Positions 1 to 7,222 of a stretch of 12,648 bases of DNA are shown here, in pieces (the first letter of the stretch is position 1; every line of letters begins with the position of its first letter). The stretch is from Candidatus Segatella mututuai. GTDB taxonomy: Bacteria > Bacteroidota > Bacteroidia > Bacteroidales > Bacteroidaceae. The notes under the pieces are model-generated. The model did not search any database. It worked only from the letters and a program-made list of their open reading frames with translations, and was not told where the DNA came from. The stretch covers positions 61,371-74,018 of the forward strand of contig DJOI01000053.1 of the NCBI GenBank assembly GCA_002439605.1, read 5' to 3'. A program made the position numbers and the translations under genes.

Positions 1-249
1 AACCACAAGCTAGGCTTGGTGATGGAATGGAAGGTGGGGGCAGGCAAGCTCCTCGTCTGCATGAGCCGTCTCGACAAGGCTTCGATCTATCCAGAGGGTA
101 AGGCTTTCTATCAGAGTGTATTGGACTATATGAAGTCATCCGATTTCAATCCTACATCCGAAATATCGGTGGAGAATTTGAAGAAAACCTTGGCAGAGAA
201 ACCTTGTGAAGTCACGATGAAGGAACTGAACAATATCTCGCAATACTAA
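1..249 (+). CDS. C-terminal end of a glycoside hydrolase family 2-like protein (5' truncated by the window)
   Basis: The reading frame is open from base 1 to a TAA at 247-249, giving the last 82 residues of a larger protein. The segment LGLVMEWKVGAGKLLVCMS resembles the end of the large Bacteroidetes GH2 proteins, where a hydrophobic strand, a 'KVG.GKLLV' turn and then a 'fyqSvLdYM.SsdFnP' helix close the C-terminal beta-sandwich-like region. It is followed by a short charged tail ending in ISQY. The catalytic part is outside the window, so substrate and secretion cannot be judged. The family call is from remembered sequence style, not a search; other large glycosidases with similar C-terminal domains are possible. 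The gene ends four bases before a strong terminator shared with the convergent peptidase gene. Confidence 0.55.
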   Translation, partial: NHKLGLVMEWKVGAGKLLVCMSRLDKASIYPEGKAFYQSVLDYMKSSDFNPTSEISVENLKKTLAEKPCEVTMKELNNISQY

Positions 250-253
250 ATTA

Positions 254-290
254 AAAAAGGTTGGAATCCATCGTAGATTCCAACCTTTTT
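254..290. terminator. Bidirectional rho-independent terminator
   Basis: A perfect 15-base inverted repeat (254-268 and 276-290) with a 7-base loop. The left arm begins with an A run and the right arm ends with a T run, so transcripts from either strand form a hairpin ending in U residues. It lies between the glycosidase gene (ends 249, plus) and the peptidase gene (ends 310, minus) and can serve both. Confidence 0.9.
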
Positions 291-309
291 GGTTTATAAT
301 AATTTGTCT

Positions 310-2451
310 TTACTTCGCATTGATTTCCTTGAGCAAGCGGTCGGCGTGTCCCCACTTGTCCATGAGATAGAGCACGTAGCGAATGTCCACGCCGATACAT
401 CTTGCGAGACGCTTGTCGAAATTGATGTCGGAGCTGAGGCTGTCCCAGTTGCCATCGAAGGCAAGACCTATCAACTCACCCTTGCCATTGAACATAGGAC
501 TACCTGAGTTACCACCCGTGATGTCGTTGTTGGTCAAGAAACAAAGTTGCATTTTTCCTGTTGTCTTGTCCTGGTACTTGCCAAAGTCCTTCTCAGAGAG
601 AAGCTCGTGCATGATAGGTTCGGCATAGTAGTCGAGCACCTTGTCGCCCTGCTTCATCTTCTCCACGATGCTTTCGGCAGTGGTGTAATAACCTGATGGC
701 TTGCCACTGAGGTCGAATCCACCTACCTGACCGTAGCTCAATCGCATGGTGAAGTTGGCATCGCTATAGTGAGGCATATCCTCCTCCATGCGGAGCTTGG
801 CAGCACAGAGATACTTCTCCTGCTCGGCGATGCTGTCGGCAATGGCTCCTATCTTCTCTACGAAGTCGGCATACACATCGTTCAAGTCCATGCTGTAGGT
901 TACGCCTGGGTCTTTCTCATATCCCTTCTTGTTGAAGTAGAGTTTGGCACCCTTCTTCATAAGAAGCGACTTGTTCCAGAGATGATCCACATACTTGGCG
1001 TAGTCGCCACCAAACTGAGCATCGATGGTCTTGTAGAACTTAGGCAACCACTTCGCATCCACGTGTTCCTTGTAGTTCTTCAGAAGGGTAGCAAGCACTT
1101 CCTTGTCGGTAGCCATGTCCCATTCTTTCGAGTTGTCATCGAACTCATGATATTGCTTTGCCTTATTCTTCTCAGGACCTTTCACCTCCATGCCGTTCTG
1201 AAGTTTGAAGGCACGGGTGTTCAGTTCCACGTTGCTTCGGCGAGTGAAAGTTTCTGCAAAGTTGGTCCAAGCGTAAGTGATGCCAGTGCTCTCCTTGTAG
1301 AGCTTCTGGAGCTTGTCGAAATCTACCTTGTGAGCGAGCTGGTTGGCTGCCTTGGCGGTGTCTTGCCAAGTACGGAGGCGAGCTTCGTACTCACGCTTCA
1401 TATTGATAATGCCGATAGAGTCGATGCACTTGTTCATGCCGATGGCGTTCTTCCAGTAGTTGGAAGAGCTGGCATACTTGCTGTCGTACTTGATGCGCAC
1501 AGCCTCGTCGGCACGCATGTGTTTTTGCATCACCTCCTGCTTTACGCCACGTACTTGGGCACGAGGAGTGTTCTCTGCGTCACGCATCATCAGGATGCCA
1601 TAGCTGGAGAGATAGCGCTCGGTGCTTCCAGGATAACCCATGGTCATGGCATAGTCTCCATCCTTGTAACCTTGTAGGGAAACCTGTGCCCAACGTTTAG
1701 GGTGATAAGGCACATTGTCCTTGCTATAAGCGGCAGGACCATTGGTCTTAGGGTTGGCGTAGATGCGGAAAACAGAAAAATCGCAAGTCTGGCGAGGCCA
1801 CATCCAGTTGTCGGTGTCGCCGCCAAACTTACCCATCGACTTTGGCACGGTGAAGACCAAGCGGAGGTCGGTGAAATCCTGATAAGTTGTGGCGTACCAC
1901 TTGTTGCCCTCGTAGAAAGGCTGCACGGTGACGTGGAGGGTAGAGTCGTTCTTCTTCACCTCCTTGGTCATCGCATTCTCCAGAGAATCTACCAGTTCGC
2001 TTCGCTTTTTGCTGTCGAGCTTTTCGTAACCGAGGCTCATCACCTTGTCGGTTACGTCTTTCTGGTCGATCATGAAGCTCACGAACATGTTCTCGTTAGG
2101 CAATTCCTCTTCGTAACTCTTGGCGAAGAAGCCGTTGAGCATGTAGTCGTGCTCCACGGTAGAGTGGCTGCGGATAGACTCGAAGCCGCAGTGATGGTTG
2201 GTGAAGACCAATCCATCAGGTGATACGACTACGCCAGAGCAATAGCCAGAGAAGTTGACTACGGCATTCTTCAAGGCATTCTCACCGTTGTAGAGCTGGT
2301 CGTAAGTCATGTTGAAACCTTCGCGCTGCATCATTTCATAGACAGCGTTAGGCAAGTTGTAGATGGTCCACATTCCCTCGTCGGCATGAGCGGTGTTGAT
2401 GCCGCAGAACGCCATGATGGAGGCAATGAGGACGGTTGCTTTTTTCTTCAT
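310..2451 (-). CDS. dpp7: S46-family dipeptidyl-peptidase, DPP7 type
   Basis: A 713-residue serine exopeptidase that removes dipeptides from peptide N-termini, expected in the periplasm where it supports peptide use. A signal peptide is visible (KKK followed by a hydrophobic stretch, probable cut after AHA near residue 23). The chymotrypsin-like double barrel carries the S46 landmarks: TNHHC at 84-88 (catalytic His), GGDTDNW at 210-216 followed by D224 (catalytic Asp; N215 and W216 match the N-terminus-anchoring pair), SNYWKN around N331, and GGNSGSP at 646-652 with catalytic S649. The family's P1 selectivity residue is Arg in DPP11 (673 in Porphyromonas gingivalis) and Gly in DPP7. Here, 18 residues after the serine, it is Gly (G667 in FDGNW), which points to hydrophobic rather than Asp/Glu P1 preference. 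Length matches the family. It is a single gene convergent with the glycosidase; I saw no convincing promoter upstream. Confidence 0.93.
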   Translation of the reverse strand: MKKKATVLIASIMAFCGINTAHADEGMWTIYNLPNAVYEMMQREGFNMTYDQLYNGENALKNAVVNFSGYCSGVVVSPDGLVFTNHHCGFESIRSHSTVEHDYMLNGFFAKSYEEELPNENMFVSFMIDQKDVTDKVMSLGYEKLDSKKRSELVDSLENAMTKEVKKNDSTLHVTVQPFYEGNKWYATTYQDFTDLRLVFTVPKSMGKFGGDTDNWMWPRQTCDFSVFRIYANPKTNGPAAYSKDNVPYHPKRWAQVSLQGYKDGDYAMTMGYPGSTERYLSSYGILMMRDAENTPRAQVRGVKQEVMQKHMRADEAVRIKYDSKYASSSNYWKNAIGMNKCIDSIGIINMKREYEARLRTWQDTAKAANQLAHKVDFDKLQKLYKESTGITYAWTNFAETFTRRSNVELNTRAFKLQNGMEVKGPEKNKAKQYHEFDDNSKEWDMATDKEVLATLLKNYKEHVDAKWLPKFYKTIDAQFGGDYAKYVDHLWNKSLLMKKGAKLYFNKKGYEKDPGVTYSMDLNDVYADFVEKIGAIADSIAEQEKYLCAAKLRMEEDMPHYSDANFTMRLSYGQVGGFDLSGKPSGYYTTAESIVEKMKQGDKVLDYYAEPIMHELLSEKDFGKYQDKTTGKMQLCFLTNNDITGGNSGSPMFNGKGELIGLAFDGNWDSLSSDINFDKRLARCIGVDIRYVLYLMDKWGHADRLLKEINAK

Positions 2452-2600
2452 TTTCTTGTTGATAATTATTTGTTTATATTCTGATTTTCCATATCTTTGT
2501 TTGCTTCGTCAAACGATATTGTTGATGCGGATGCTTTGGCGTATTAGGGTATTTCATTTCTAAGGCATTTTCCTTTAGAGCAGGGATGATGTGTTCATTC

Positions 2601-3809
2601 CTAAATCAAGTTTTTCTTCCGCTTTGTCACATGAATGGCAAAGGTTGCTATAACCATAAAGCAAACCAAGGGAACAACGAAGCCTACCGCCATATCGTTC
2701 TCGCCCATGGTTCCCATCAACACAGGAGCAATTGCCCCTCCAACGATTCCCATGATGAGATAGGAAGAGCCGCGCTTTGTGTTGCCCGCGTCAAGTCCTC
2801 GCAATGCCAAGGCAAAAATAGTGGGAAACATGATGGACTCGCAAAGATAAGTCGACACCAAAGCCACTACAGCCGTTATGCTTGAGCCTAAAATGACCAC
2901 CAACATGCAGACCGTGGCTCCCAAGGCACAAAGCAGCAACAAGATGCCAGCCTCGACATAGTTCATGCCCCAACTGCCCAACAGTCGACCTACAAAGAAA
3001 AAGCCCATGCCTCCAAACGACAGCATCAAGGCTGCGTCGCGAGGCGAAACAGAAGGAATGCCCTCGGTGACATAATTGATAAAGAAACTGTTAATACCCG
3101 TCTGGGCTGCCACATAGAAGAATATGGCTATCAAACCGAAGACGAAAGTGCGTGAATGCCACAACGACACGTTCGAAGCGGCCTCGGCATCAACGTCTCC
3201 GTCCTTAATCTCGGGCAACTTCACGCACCCTATCATTATGGCGACAAGCAGTACGGAAATGCCGATGATGGTATAAGGCAATGCCACCGAACCGCTGTTA
3301 CCGTCGACCCCACGAAAGACAAGGAGTCCTCCCGCCAATGGTCCCACTATCCATCCTAAGCCATTGAGCGACTGCGCCAAGTTGAGACGGGAGGCCGAGG
3401 TTTTCTCATCGCCAAGGACGGCAATATAAGGATTGGATGCCGTCTCCAGGCAGGTAAGTCCGCAACCTATCACAAACAGGCAGACCAGGAAAAAGTTGAA
3501 CGACATCATCCTCTCGCCTGGAAGAAAGAGCAAGGCGCCAATTCCGTAAAGCACCAGTCCAGTAAGCACTCCTGCCTTGTAGCCCCATTTGCGGATAATG
3601 GCTCCGGCGGGTATGGCCATGACGAAATAGCCCCCATAAACCATCGCCTGCACCAAGGCAGAGCGGGTTTTCGATATCACGAAGGCATCTTGATAGTGCT
3701 TGTTCAGAATGTCGAGGATGCTATGGGCAAAGCCCCAAAAGAAAAACAGCGATGCTATGAGCATGAAAGGCAACAGATACTGTCTGGAAACTATCTTCTT
3801 CATTGTCAT
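2601..3809 (-). CDS. Sugar MFS transporter of the FucP (fucose:H+ symporter) family
   Basis: A 402-residue inner-membrane protein with about 12 hydrophobic helices, the size of FucP-family sugar/proton symporters. After a short N-terminus (MTMKKIVSRQ) comes FFFWGFAHSILDILNKHYQ, the helix 1 signature of this family. D33 there, E122 in LETASNP and N149 in LNLAQSLNG correspond to the proton- and sugar-handling D46, E135 and N162 of E. coli FucP (my alignment by eye). The start ATG at 3809 lies one base after the stop of the upstream fusion gene, so the two are almost certainly co-transcribed and translationally coupled; an ATG two codons later (3803) is possible. The context suggests it imports the sugar that the fusion enzyme phosphorylates and activates. 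The transported sugar cannot be read from the sequence: the family includes fucose, glucose/galactose and N-acetylglucosamine carriers. Confidence 0.85.
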   Translation of the reverse strand: MTMKKIVSRQYLLPFMLIASLFFFWGFAHSILDILNKHYQDAFVISKTRSALVQAMVYGGYFVMAIPAGAIIRKWGYKAGVLTGLVLYGIGALLFLPGERMMSFNFFLVCLFVIGCGLTCLETASNPYIAVLGDEKTSASRLNLAQSLNGLGWIVGPLAGGLLVFRGVDGNSGSVALPYTIIGISVLLVAIMIGCVKLPEIKDGDVDAEAASNVSLWHSRTFVFGLIAIFFYVAAQTGINSFFINYVTEGIPSVSPRDAALMLSFGGMGFFFVGRLLGSWGMNYVEAGILLLLCALGATVCMLVVILGSSITAVVALVSTYLCESIMFPTIFALALRGLDAGNTKRGSSYLIMGIVGGAIAPVLMGTMGENDMAVGFVVPLVCFMVIATFAIHVTKRKKNLI

Positions 3810-3810
3810 G

Positions 3811-4977
3811 CTATTTTCTCCTTATCGTTAATGGGATGGCCTCGGGATGAGCCTTGGCAAAGTTCTTCACGTCATCCACCACCAACACCAAGTATCCGCC
3901 ACCGCCAGCTCCAGGCATCTTCCACGCCTTCACACCAGGCAGAGCCGAATATTTGTCAATATAACTTTGCACACAACCCTGTATCATGGCAGGGAACATA
4001 CTTACCTGAGCGTCGAACGAAGCCTTGAAAGCACGGGAAAAAGCCAGATAGTCCTTTGCCATGATGGCTTTCCAACAATCGTCTGCAGCCTGGGCCAGGG
4101 TCTTCACCTTAGTCTCGGTGATGTCCTTGCCCGCTACCACCGAGCAGCCTGGCCGCCGGGGTTCCATGGCTATCATGCAGAGGTGTTCCTCAAGCCAGGA
4201 AAGCACCGTCTCATCGTCGCAACGCTCAAACTTGTCGGGCCAGAAACGGTTGTTGTAGTAATGGCGGCACAAACCAGGCACGCAGATGCCTATGGCATCC
4301 TGCGCTCCACTCACGATACCATCGTTGCGCTCCGGATCGTTCTCGAAGCAGAAAATCAACTTCGACAAGATTTCCGGATCCATGTCAGGCAACTTCACAG
4401 GCCATATCTTCTTTATCGTGTTGCGGGTGGAGGTGGAAAGTCCACAGCGCTCGCGCACCTCAAAGGTGGGCACCAACGACATGGTGATGGCCCAGCCAGG
4501 GGCATAACAGCTTACGTAAGGCTGGTCGATCCACGTGCCTGCCAGATCGAGTCGGGTGGGCAGAGCGCATGTTCCATTCTTGATGTCCGTGCTCGAACGG
4601 GCAGTAAGTCCTTCGGCAGGGGTGCGCTGCAGCACCACATACTCTATGCCGTGCTCCTCGCAGAACTTTCGCTTGGTGTCGCTGCTTCCATCTTCATTCA
4701 CGACAAAAACGTCGGGATGCAGGAACTCCACCGTCGGCACAAAGTCCATGATGCCAGAACCGGCATTGATGAAGGCATCTTTCACATATCGGATAGACTT
4801 CACCATGAACAGGCGTTCCTGCTCCGGATAGAAAGTCTTGTGATGCTTATACTCCAAGATGGTGGCATCGGATCCTATGCCGACGTACAACTCGCCATAC
4901 TGTGATGCTTGGCGGAAGAACTCCACATGTCCGCTGTGGAGGAGGTCGTAGCATCCGCTTACAAATACTTTTTTCAT
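3811..4977 (-). CDS. Bifunctional nucleotidyltransferase / GHMP-family sugar kinase fusion
   Basis: A 388-residue protein with two catalytic domains. Residues 1 to about 133 form a cytidylyltransferase-like domain: GCYDLLHSGH with the HxGH nucleotide site at H14-H17, and an R..P..GLTARSST segment near 118-130 resembling the usual C-terminal motif. From about 138 a GHMP kinase fold begins: RLDLAGTWIDQP (142-153), a short phosphate-loop-like GLSTST (179-184), SGAQDA (223-228, with D227 where sugar-1-kinases of this fold keep a catalytic Asp), and PGAGGGG (355-361) as motif 3. The likely job is to phosphorylate a free sugar and then transfer a nucleotide to it, as Fkp or HldE do with other domain combinations; substrate and nucleotide are unknown. 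I chose the ATG at 4977 (an ATG at 4986 is also possible). The ATG at 5100 lies upstream of the -7 promoter box at 5027-5034, so the 5100 start would leave an untranscribed N-terminus. Confidence 0.8.
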   Translation of the reverse strand: MKKVFVSGCYDLLHSGHVEFFRQASQYGELYVGIGSDATILEYKHHKTFYPEQERLFMVKSIRYVKDAFINAGSGIMDFVPTVEFLHPDVFVVNEDGSSDTKRKFCEEHGIEYVVLQRTPAEGLTARSSTDIKNGTCALPTRLDLAGTWIDQPYVSCYAPGWAITMSLVPTFEVRERCGLSTSTRNTIKKIWPVKLPDMDPEILSKLIFCFENDPERNDGIVSGAQDAIGICVPGLCRHYYNNRFWPDKFERCDDETVLSWLEEHLCMIAMEPRRPGCSVVAGKDITETKVKTLAQAADDCWKAIMAKDYLAFSRAFKASFDAQVSMFPAMIQGCVQSYIDKYSALPGVKAWKMPGAGGGGYLVLVVDDVKNFAKAHPEAIPLTIRRK

Positions 4978-5026
4978 AACTGTCATTATAATATATCGAG
5001 AGCACTCGTTTCTGTTAGTAATCGTG

Positions 5027-5034
5027 CAAATGTA
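5027..5034 (-). promoter_or_regulatory. Bacteroidetes -7 promoter box for the sugar-activation operon
   Basis: On the minus strand this reads TACATTTG, a full match to the Bacteroidetes -7 consensus TAnnTTTG. It lies about 50 bases before the ATG at 4977. I see no clear TTTG 19-21 bases upstream, so it is a one-box match. It decides the start of the fusion gene. Confidence 0.6.
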
Positions 5035-5121
5035 CAACTTTTCGCAGAGATAAGACCACGTGGCTGCGTTAAAGAAACAAAAGAGCCACCCAATAAGCAT
5101 AGCTTTTTGCTAAAATAGTTG

Positions 5122-5129
5122 TAACTTTG
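5122..5129 (+). promoter_or_regulatory. Bacteroidetes -7 promoter box for argB
   Basis: TAACTTTG matches the -7 consensus TAnnTTTG and lies 28 bases before the argB ATG, giving a short leader. No well-spaced TTTG box is visible upstream (the nearest TTG, at 5107-5109, is too close). It is arranged divergently from the box at 5027-5034. Confidence 0.6.
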
Positions 5130-5157
5130 TACTGTCATTATCAAAATGTAGACAACT

Positions 5158-5928
5158 ATGGAGAAAGTAACTATCGTGAAGGTGGGTGGAGCCATTGTCG
5201 AGGACAACGGACAACTGGCACAGCTACTTACAGACTTTGCCGCCATACCAGGAAAGAAAGTGCTGGTACATGGCGGAGGCAGACGCGCCACCAAGGTAGC
5301 GGCAGCCTTAGGCATAGAGAGCCAGATGGTGAATGGCAGGCGCATCACCGACGCACAGATGCTGGAGGTGGTAACCATGGTCTATGGCGGTTTGGTCAAC
5401 AAGAACCTTGTAGCCAAGCTGCAAGCCAAAGGCGTAAATGCGCTCGGGCTGACGGGAGCCGACATGGATGTGATACACAGCCACAAACGCCCCGTCAAGG
5501 CCGGAATAGACTTCGGATACGTAGGCGATGTGGAACATGTCAATGGCAAGATGCTGCAAACCCTCATACAGGAAGGCATCACCCCGGTCATGGCTCCATT
5601 GACGCATGACGGAAAGGGCAACATACTGAATACCAATGCCGACACCATAGCCAGCGAAACAGCCAAGGCGTTGGCTCCCGTCTACGATGTGACGTTAACC
5701 TACTGCTTCGAAAAAAAAGGCGTGCTTTCCAACCCCGACGATGAAAACAGCGTGATTCCTGTCATCACCCGAGCCGACTTCGAGAAATACCAGGCCGACG
5801 GCACCATTGGCGGCGGCATGGTTCCCAAGATAGAGAACGCCCTTGCCGCCGTAGACGCAGGCGTGAAGGAAGTCATCATCACATTGGCAACTGCCATCGA
5901 CGGAAAGCAAGGAACCATTATTAAGTGA
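5158..5928 (+). CDS. argB: Acetylglutamate kinase family (arginine biosynthesis; may act on N-succinylglutamate)
   Basis: A 256-residue amino-acid kinase, the size of E. coli ArgB, which phosphorylates the side-chain carboxyl of an N-acylated glutamate in the second step of arginine synthesis in the cytosol. Key residues are in place: K8 with GG (10-11), HGGG (38-41), NGRR (59-62) for the substrate carboxylate, N158 and D162 in NTNAD, and K224 after GGGMVP. It lacks the N-terminal extension of arginine-sensitive hexameric enzymes, which suggests no strong arginine feedback, though I cannot test that. In Bacteroides fragilis the later transcarbamylase uses N-succinylornithine, so the true substrate in this lineage may be N-succinylglutamate. 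The gene stands alone: no other arg gene is nearby, and its neighbour upstream is divergent. Confidence 0.92.
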   Translation: MEKVTIVKVGGAIVEDNGQLAQLLTDFAAIPGKKVLVHGGGRRATKVAAALGIESQMVNGRRITDAQMLEVVTMVYGGLVNKNLVAKLQAKGVNALGLTGADMDVIHSHKRPVKAGIDFGYVGDVEHVNGKMLQTLIQEGITPVMAPLTHDGKGNILNTNADTIASETAKALAPVYDVTLTYCFEKKGVLSNPDDENSVIPVITRADFEKYQADGTIGGGMVPKIENALAAVDAGVKEVIITLATAIDGKQGTIIK

Positions 5929-6024
5929 AGGATGAAGAAACAGAGCTCACCGGACGAAGTGAAAGGTAATTCCATAGCCTTCATTCTTAACAAGAGTTAA
6001 ATATAGGAATAATTCATGTCCACT

Positions 6025-6050
6025 TGTAACTTTCATTCAAGTGAGTCGTC
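6025..6050 (+). promoter_or_regulatory. Candidate ECF-type autoregulatory promoter
   Basis: TGTAAC (6025-6030) and CGTC (6047-6050) are separated by 16 bases, the geometry of many ECF sigma promoters (GNAAC-type -35, CGTC-type -10). The pair lies 16 bases upstream of the ECF sigma gene's ATG, where a self-recognised promoter is expected. A perfect 6-base inverted repeat, CACTTG (6021-6026) and CAAGTG (6038-6043), overlaps it. A near-match to the housekeeping -7 box (TAACTTTC, 6027-6034) overlaps as well, so the assignment is not unique. Confidence 0.4.
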
Positions 6051-6066
6051 ATAGTTAATAGAGAGG

Positions 6067-6579
6067 ATGAAAGAAATCAGTTTCCGAAACGATGTTTTGC
6101 CACTGAAGAACAAGCTCTTTAGGTTGGCTCTGCGCATTACTCTCAACAAAGAGGAAGCCGAAGACATCGTGCAAGACACGCTGATAAAAGTCTGGAACTC
6201 ACGCGACAGATGGGAAGAGATAGACTCCATCGAAGCCTATAGCCTCACCACAGCAAGAAATCTCTCACTCGACCGCATCAAGAAGATGGAGAATCAGAAC
6301 GGATCGCTCGAAGACGAGAAAACAGAAAGACCAGACACCTCCTTGAATCCATCCGAGCGAATGGTTCAGAAAGACAAACTGGACATCGTAAAGAGGATGA
6401 TTGACGAGCTTCCCGAAAAACAGCGCAGTTGCATGCAGCTACGCGACATCGAGGGAAAAGCCTACAAGGACATCGCCTTGATTCTCGGCATCACCGAAGA
6501 ACAGGTGAAGGTCAACATCTTCAGGGCTCGCCAAGCGATAAAACAACGGTTTCAACAATTCGACAAATATGGACTATAA
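6067..6579 (+). CDS. ECF-family RNA polymerase sigma factor
   Basis: A 170-residue sigma-70 factor with only regions 2 and 4, typical of the extracytoplasmic-function group. Region 2 spans roughly residues 10-75, with EEAEDIVQDTLIKVW matching the core-binding and -10-recognising helices. Region 4 spans about 110-165, with ELPEKQRSCMQLRDIEG and the helix-turn-helix YKDIALILGITEEQVKVNI that reads the -35 element. A charged linker (about 76-105, rich in E, D, K) joins them. The last 11 bases overlap the next gene, which encodes a membrane protein and is probably its anti-sigma factor. The G-rich GAGAGG directly abuts the ATG, too close to act as a normal Shine-Dalgarno site. The regulon and signal are unknown. 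Confidence 0.93.
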   Translation: MKEISFRNDVLPLKNKLFRLALRITLNKEEAEDIVQDTLIKVWNSRDRWEEIDSIEAYSLTTARNLSLDRIKKMENQNGSLEDEKTERPDTSLNPSERMVQKDKLDIVKRMIDELPEKQRSCMQLRDIEGKAYKDIALILGITEEQVKVNIFRARQAIKQRFQQFDKYGL

Positions 6580-7066
6580 GTACATCAAACAGCTTTTAGA
6601 GCGCTACTGGAATTGCGAAACTTCCCTCGAAGAGGAAGACATCCTTCGCACATTCTTTAGCCAGGAAGAGATTCCTTCCGAACTGGAGCCCTACAAGGCA
6701 CTCTTTGCCTACCAGCTTGGCGAAAGCCAGGACGAGGCTTTGGGCGATGACTTTGACCAAAAGATGACGGCCATCATTGAAGGCGAGGAAAGCCAGAAGC
6801 CCCAAAAGGCAAAGGTCATATCGCTGACAGAGCGTCTGAAGCCTCTGTTCAAGGCCGCAGCCATAGTGGCCATCTTCATTACTTTAGGCAATGCCGCCCA
6901 AGTGCCATTCCAGAAAGATGCCGAATATGTGGGAAATACAGGAAACGGGGGGACGGTTCGTGGAGCGTCAGTAGCTTCCATCGCCGACTCGGTATCGGTC
7001 GACTCCATGCAGCACACCAATATCGAACAAGTGGCAGCCGACCCAGCTTCCAACATACTGAAATGA
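6569..7066 (+). CDS. Putative single-pass membrane anti-sigma factor
   Basis: A 165-residue protein whose ATG lies inside the end of the ECF sigma gene (11-base overlap), so translation is coupled and partnership is likely. The N-terminal part (1 to about 85) is acidic and helical, beginning YIKQLLERYWNCETSLEEED, a pattern seen at the start of Bacteroidetes anti-sigma-like proteins. One transmembrane helix follows (about 92-111), then a 55-residue outer part rich in Ser, Gly, Ala and Asp without a recognisable fold. The classical zinc anti-sigma motif (HxxxCxxC) is absent; the only cysteine is C16. It also lacks the large FecR-type periplasmic domain. The anti-sigma role is inferred from position and topology only. 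Confidence 0.65.
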   Translation: MDYKYIKQLLERYWNCETSLEEEDILRTFFSQEEIPSELEPYKALFAYQLGESQDEALGDDFDQKMTAIIEGEESQKPQKAKVISLTERLKPLFKAAAIVAIFITLGNAAQVPFQKDAEYVGNTGNGGTVRGASVASIADSVSVDSMQHTNIEQVAADPASNILK

Positions 7067-7166
7067 CAATTTCTATGCTTTCTCTATAAAATCATGTTTA
7101 GTAAAACAATTCTGAAACTGTGAAGTTTCATTTCTCTCAAATTTTTCATAACATACTAACGTAATA

Positions 7167-7199
7167 GGGCTGTCAGGATTTCCTGGCAGCCCCTGTTAT
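7167..7199 (+). terminator. Probable rho-independent terminator of the sigma operon
   Basis: GGGCTGTCAGG (7167-7177) pairs with CCTGGCAGCCC (7182-7192), an 11-base stem with one G:T wobble and a small loop, followed by a T-rich tail (TGTTATTTTAG). It lies 100 bases after the anti-sigma-like gene, with no gene between. Confidence 0.7.
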
Positions 7200-7222
7200 T
7201 TTAGTTTGAATACGGCAAAATT

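Noticed and set aside
769..1677. 302-codon open frame on the plus strand
   Set aside because: It lies fully inside the S46 peptidase gene on the opposite strand, which has intact catalytic motifs; the product is His/Val/Leu-rich without any recognisable domain.
2492..2499. TATCTTTG on the plus strand as a promoter
   Set aside because: It points into the gap and toward the 3' end of the minus-strand importer gene; no plus-strand gene follows. It is also on the wrong strand for the peptidase gene.
3847..4905. 352-codon open frame on the plus strand
   Set aside because: Antisense to the nucleotidyltransferase/kinase fusion, whose motifs are clear; composition is irregular, as expected for a shadow frame.
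4978..5100. Longer N-terminus for the fusion protein from an ATG at 5100
   Set aside because: The -7 promoter box at 5027-5034 lies downstream of that ATG, and the nucleotidyltransferase domain normally begins at MKKVFVSG.
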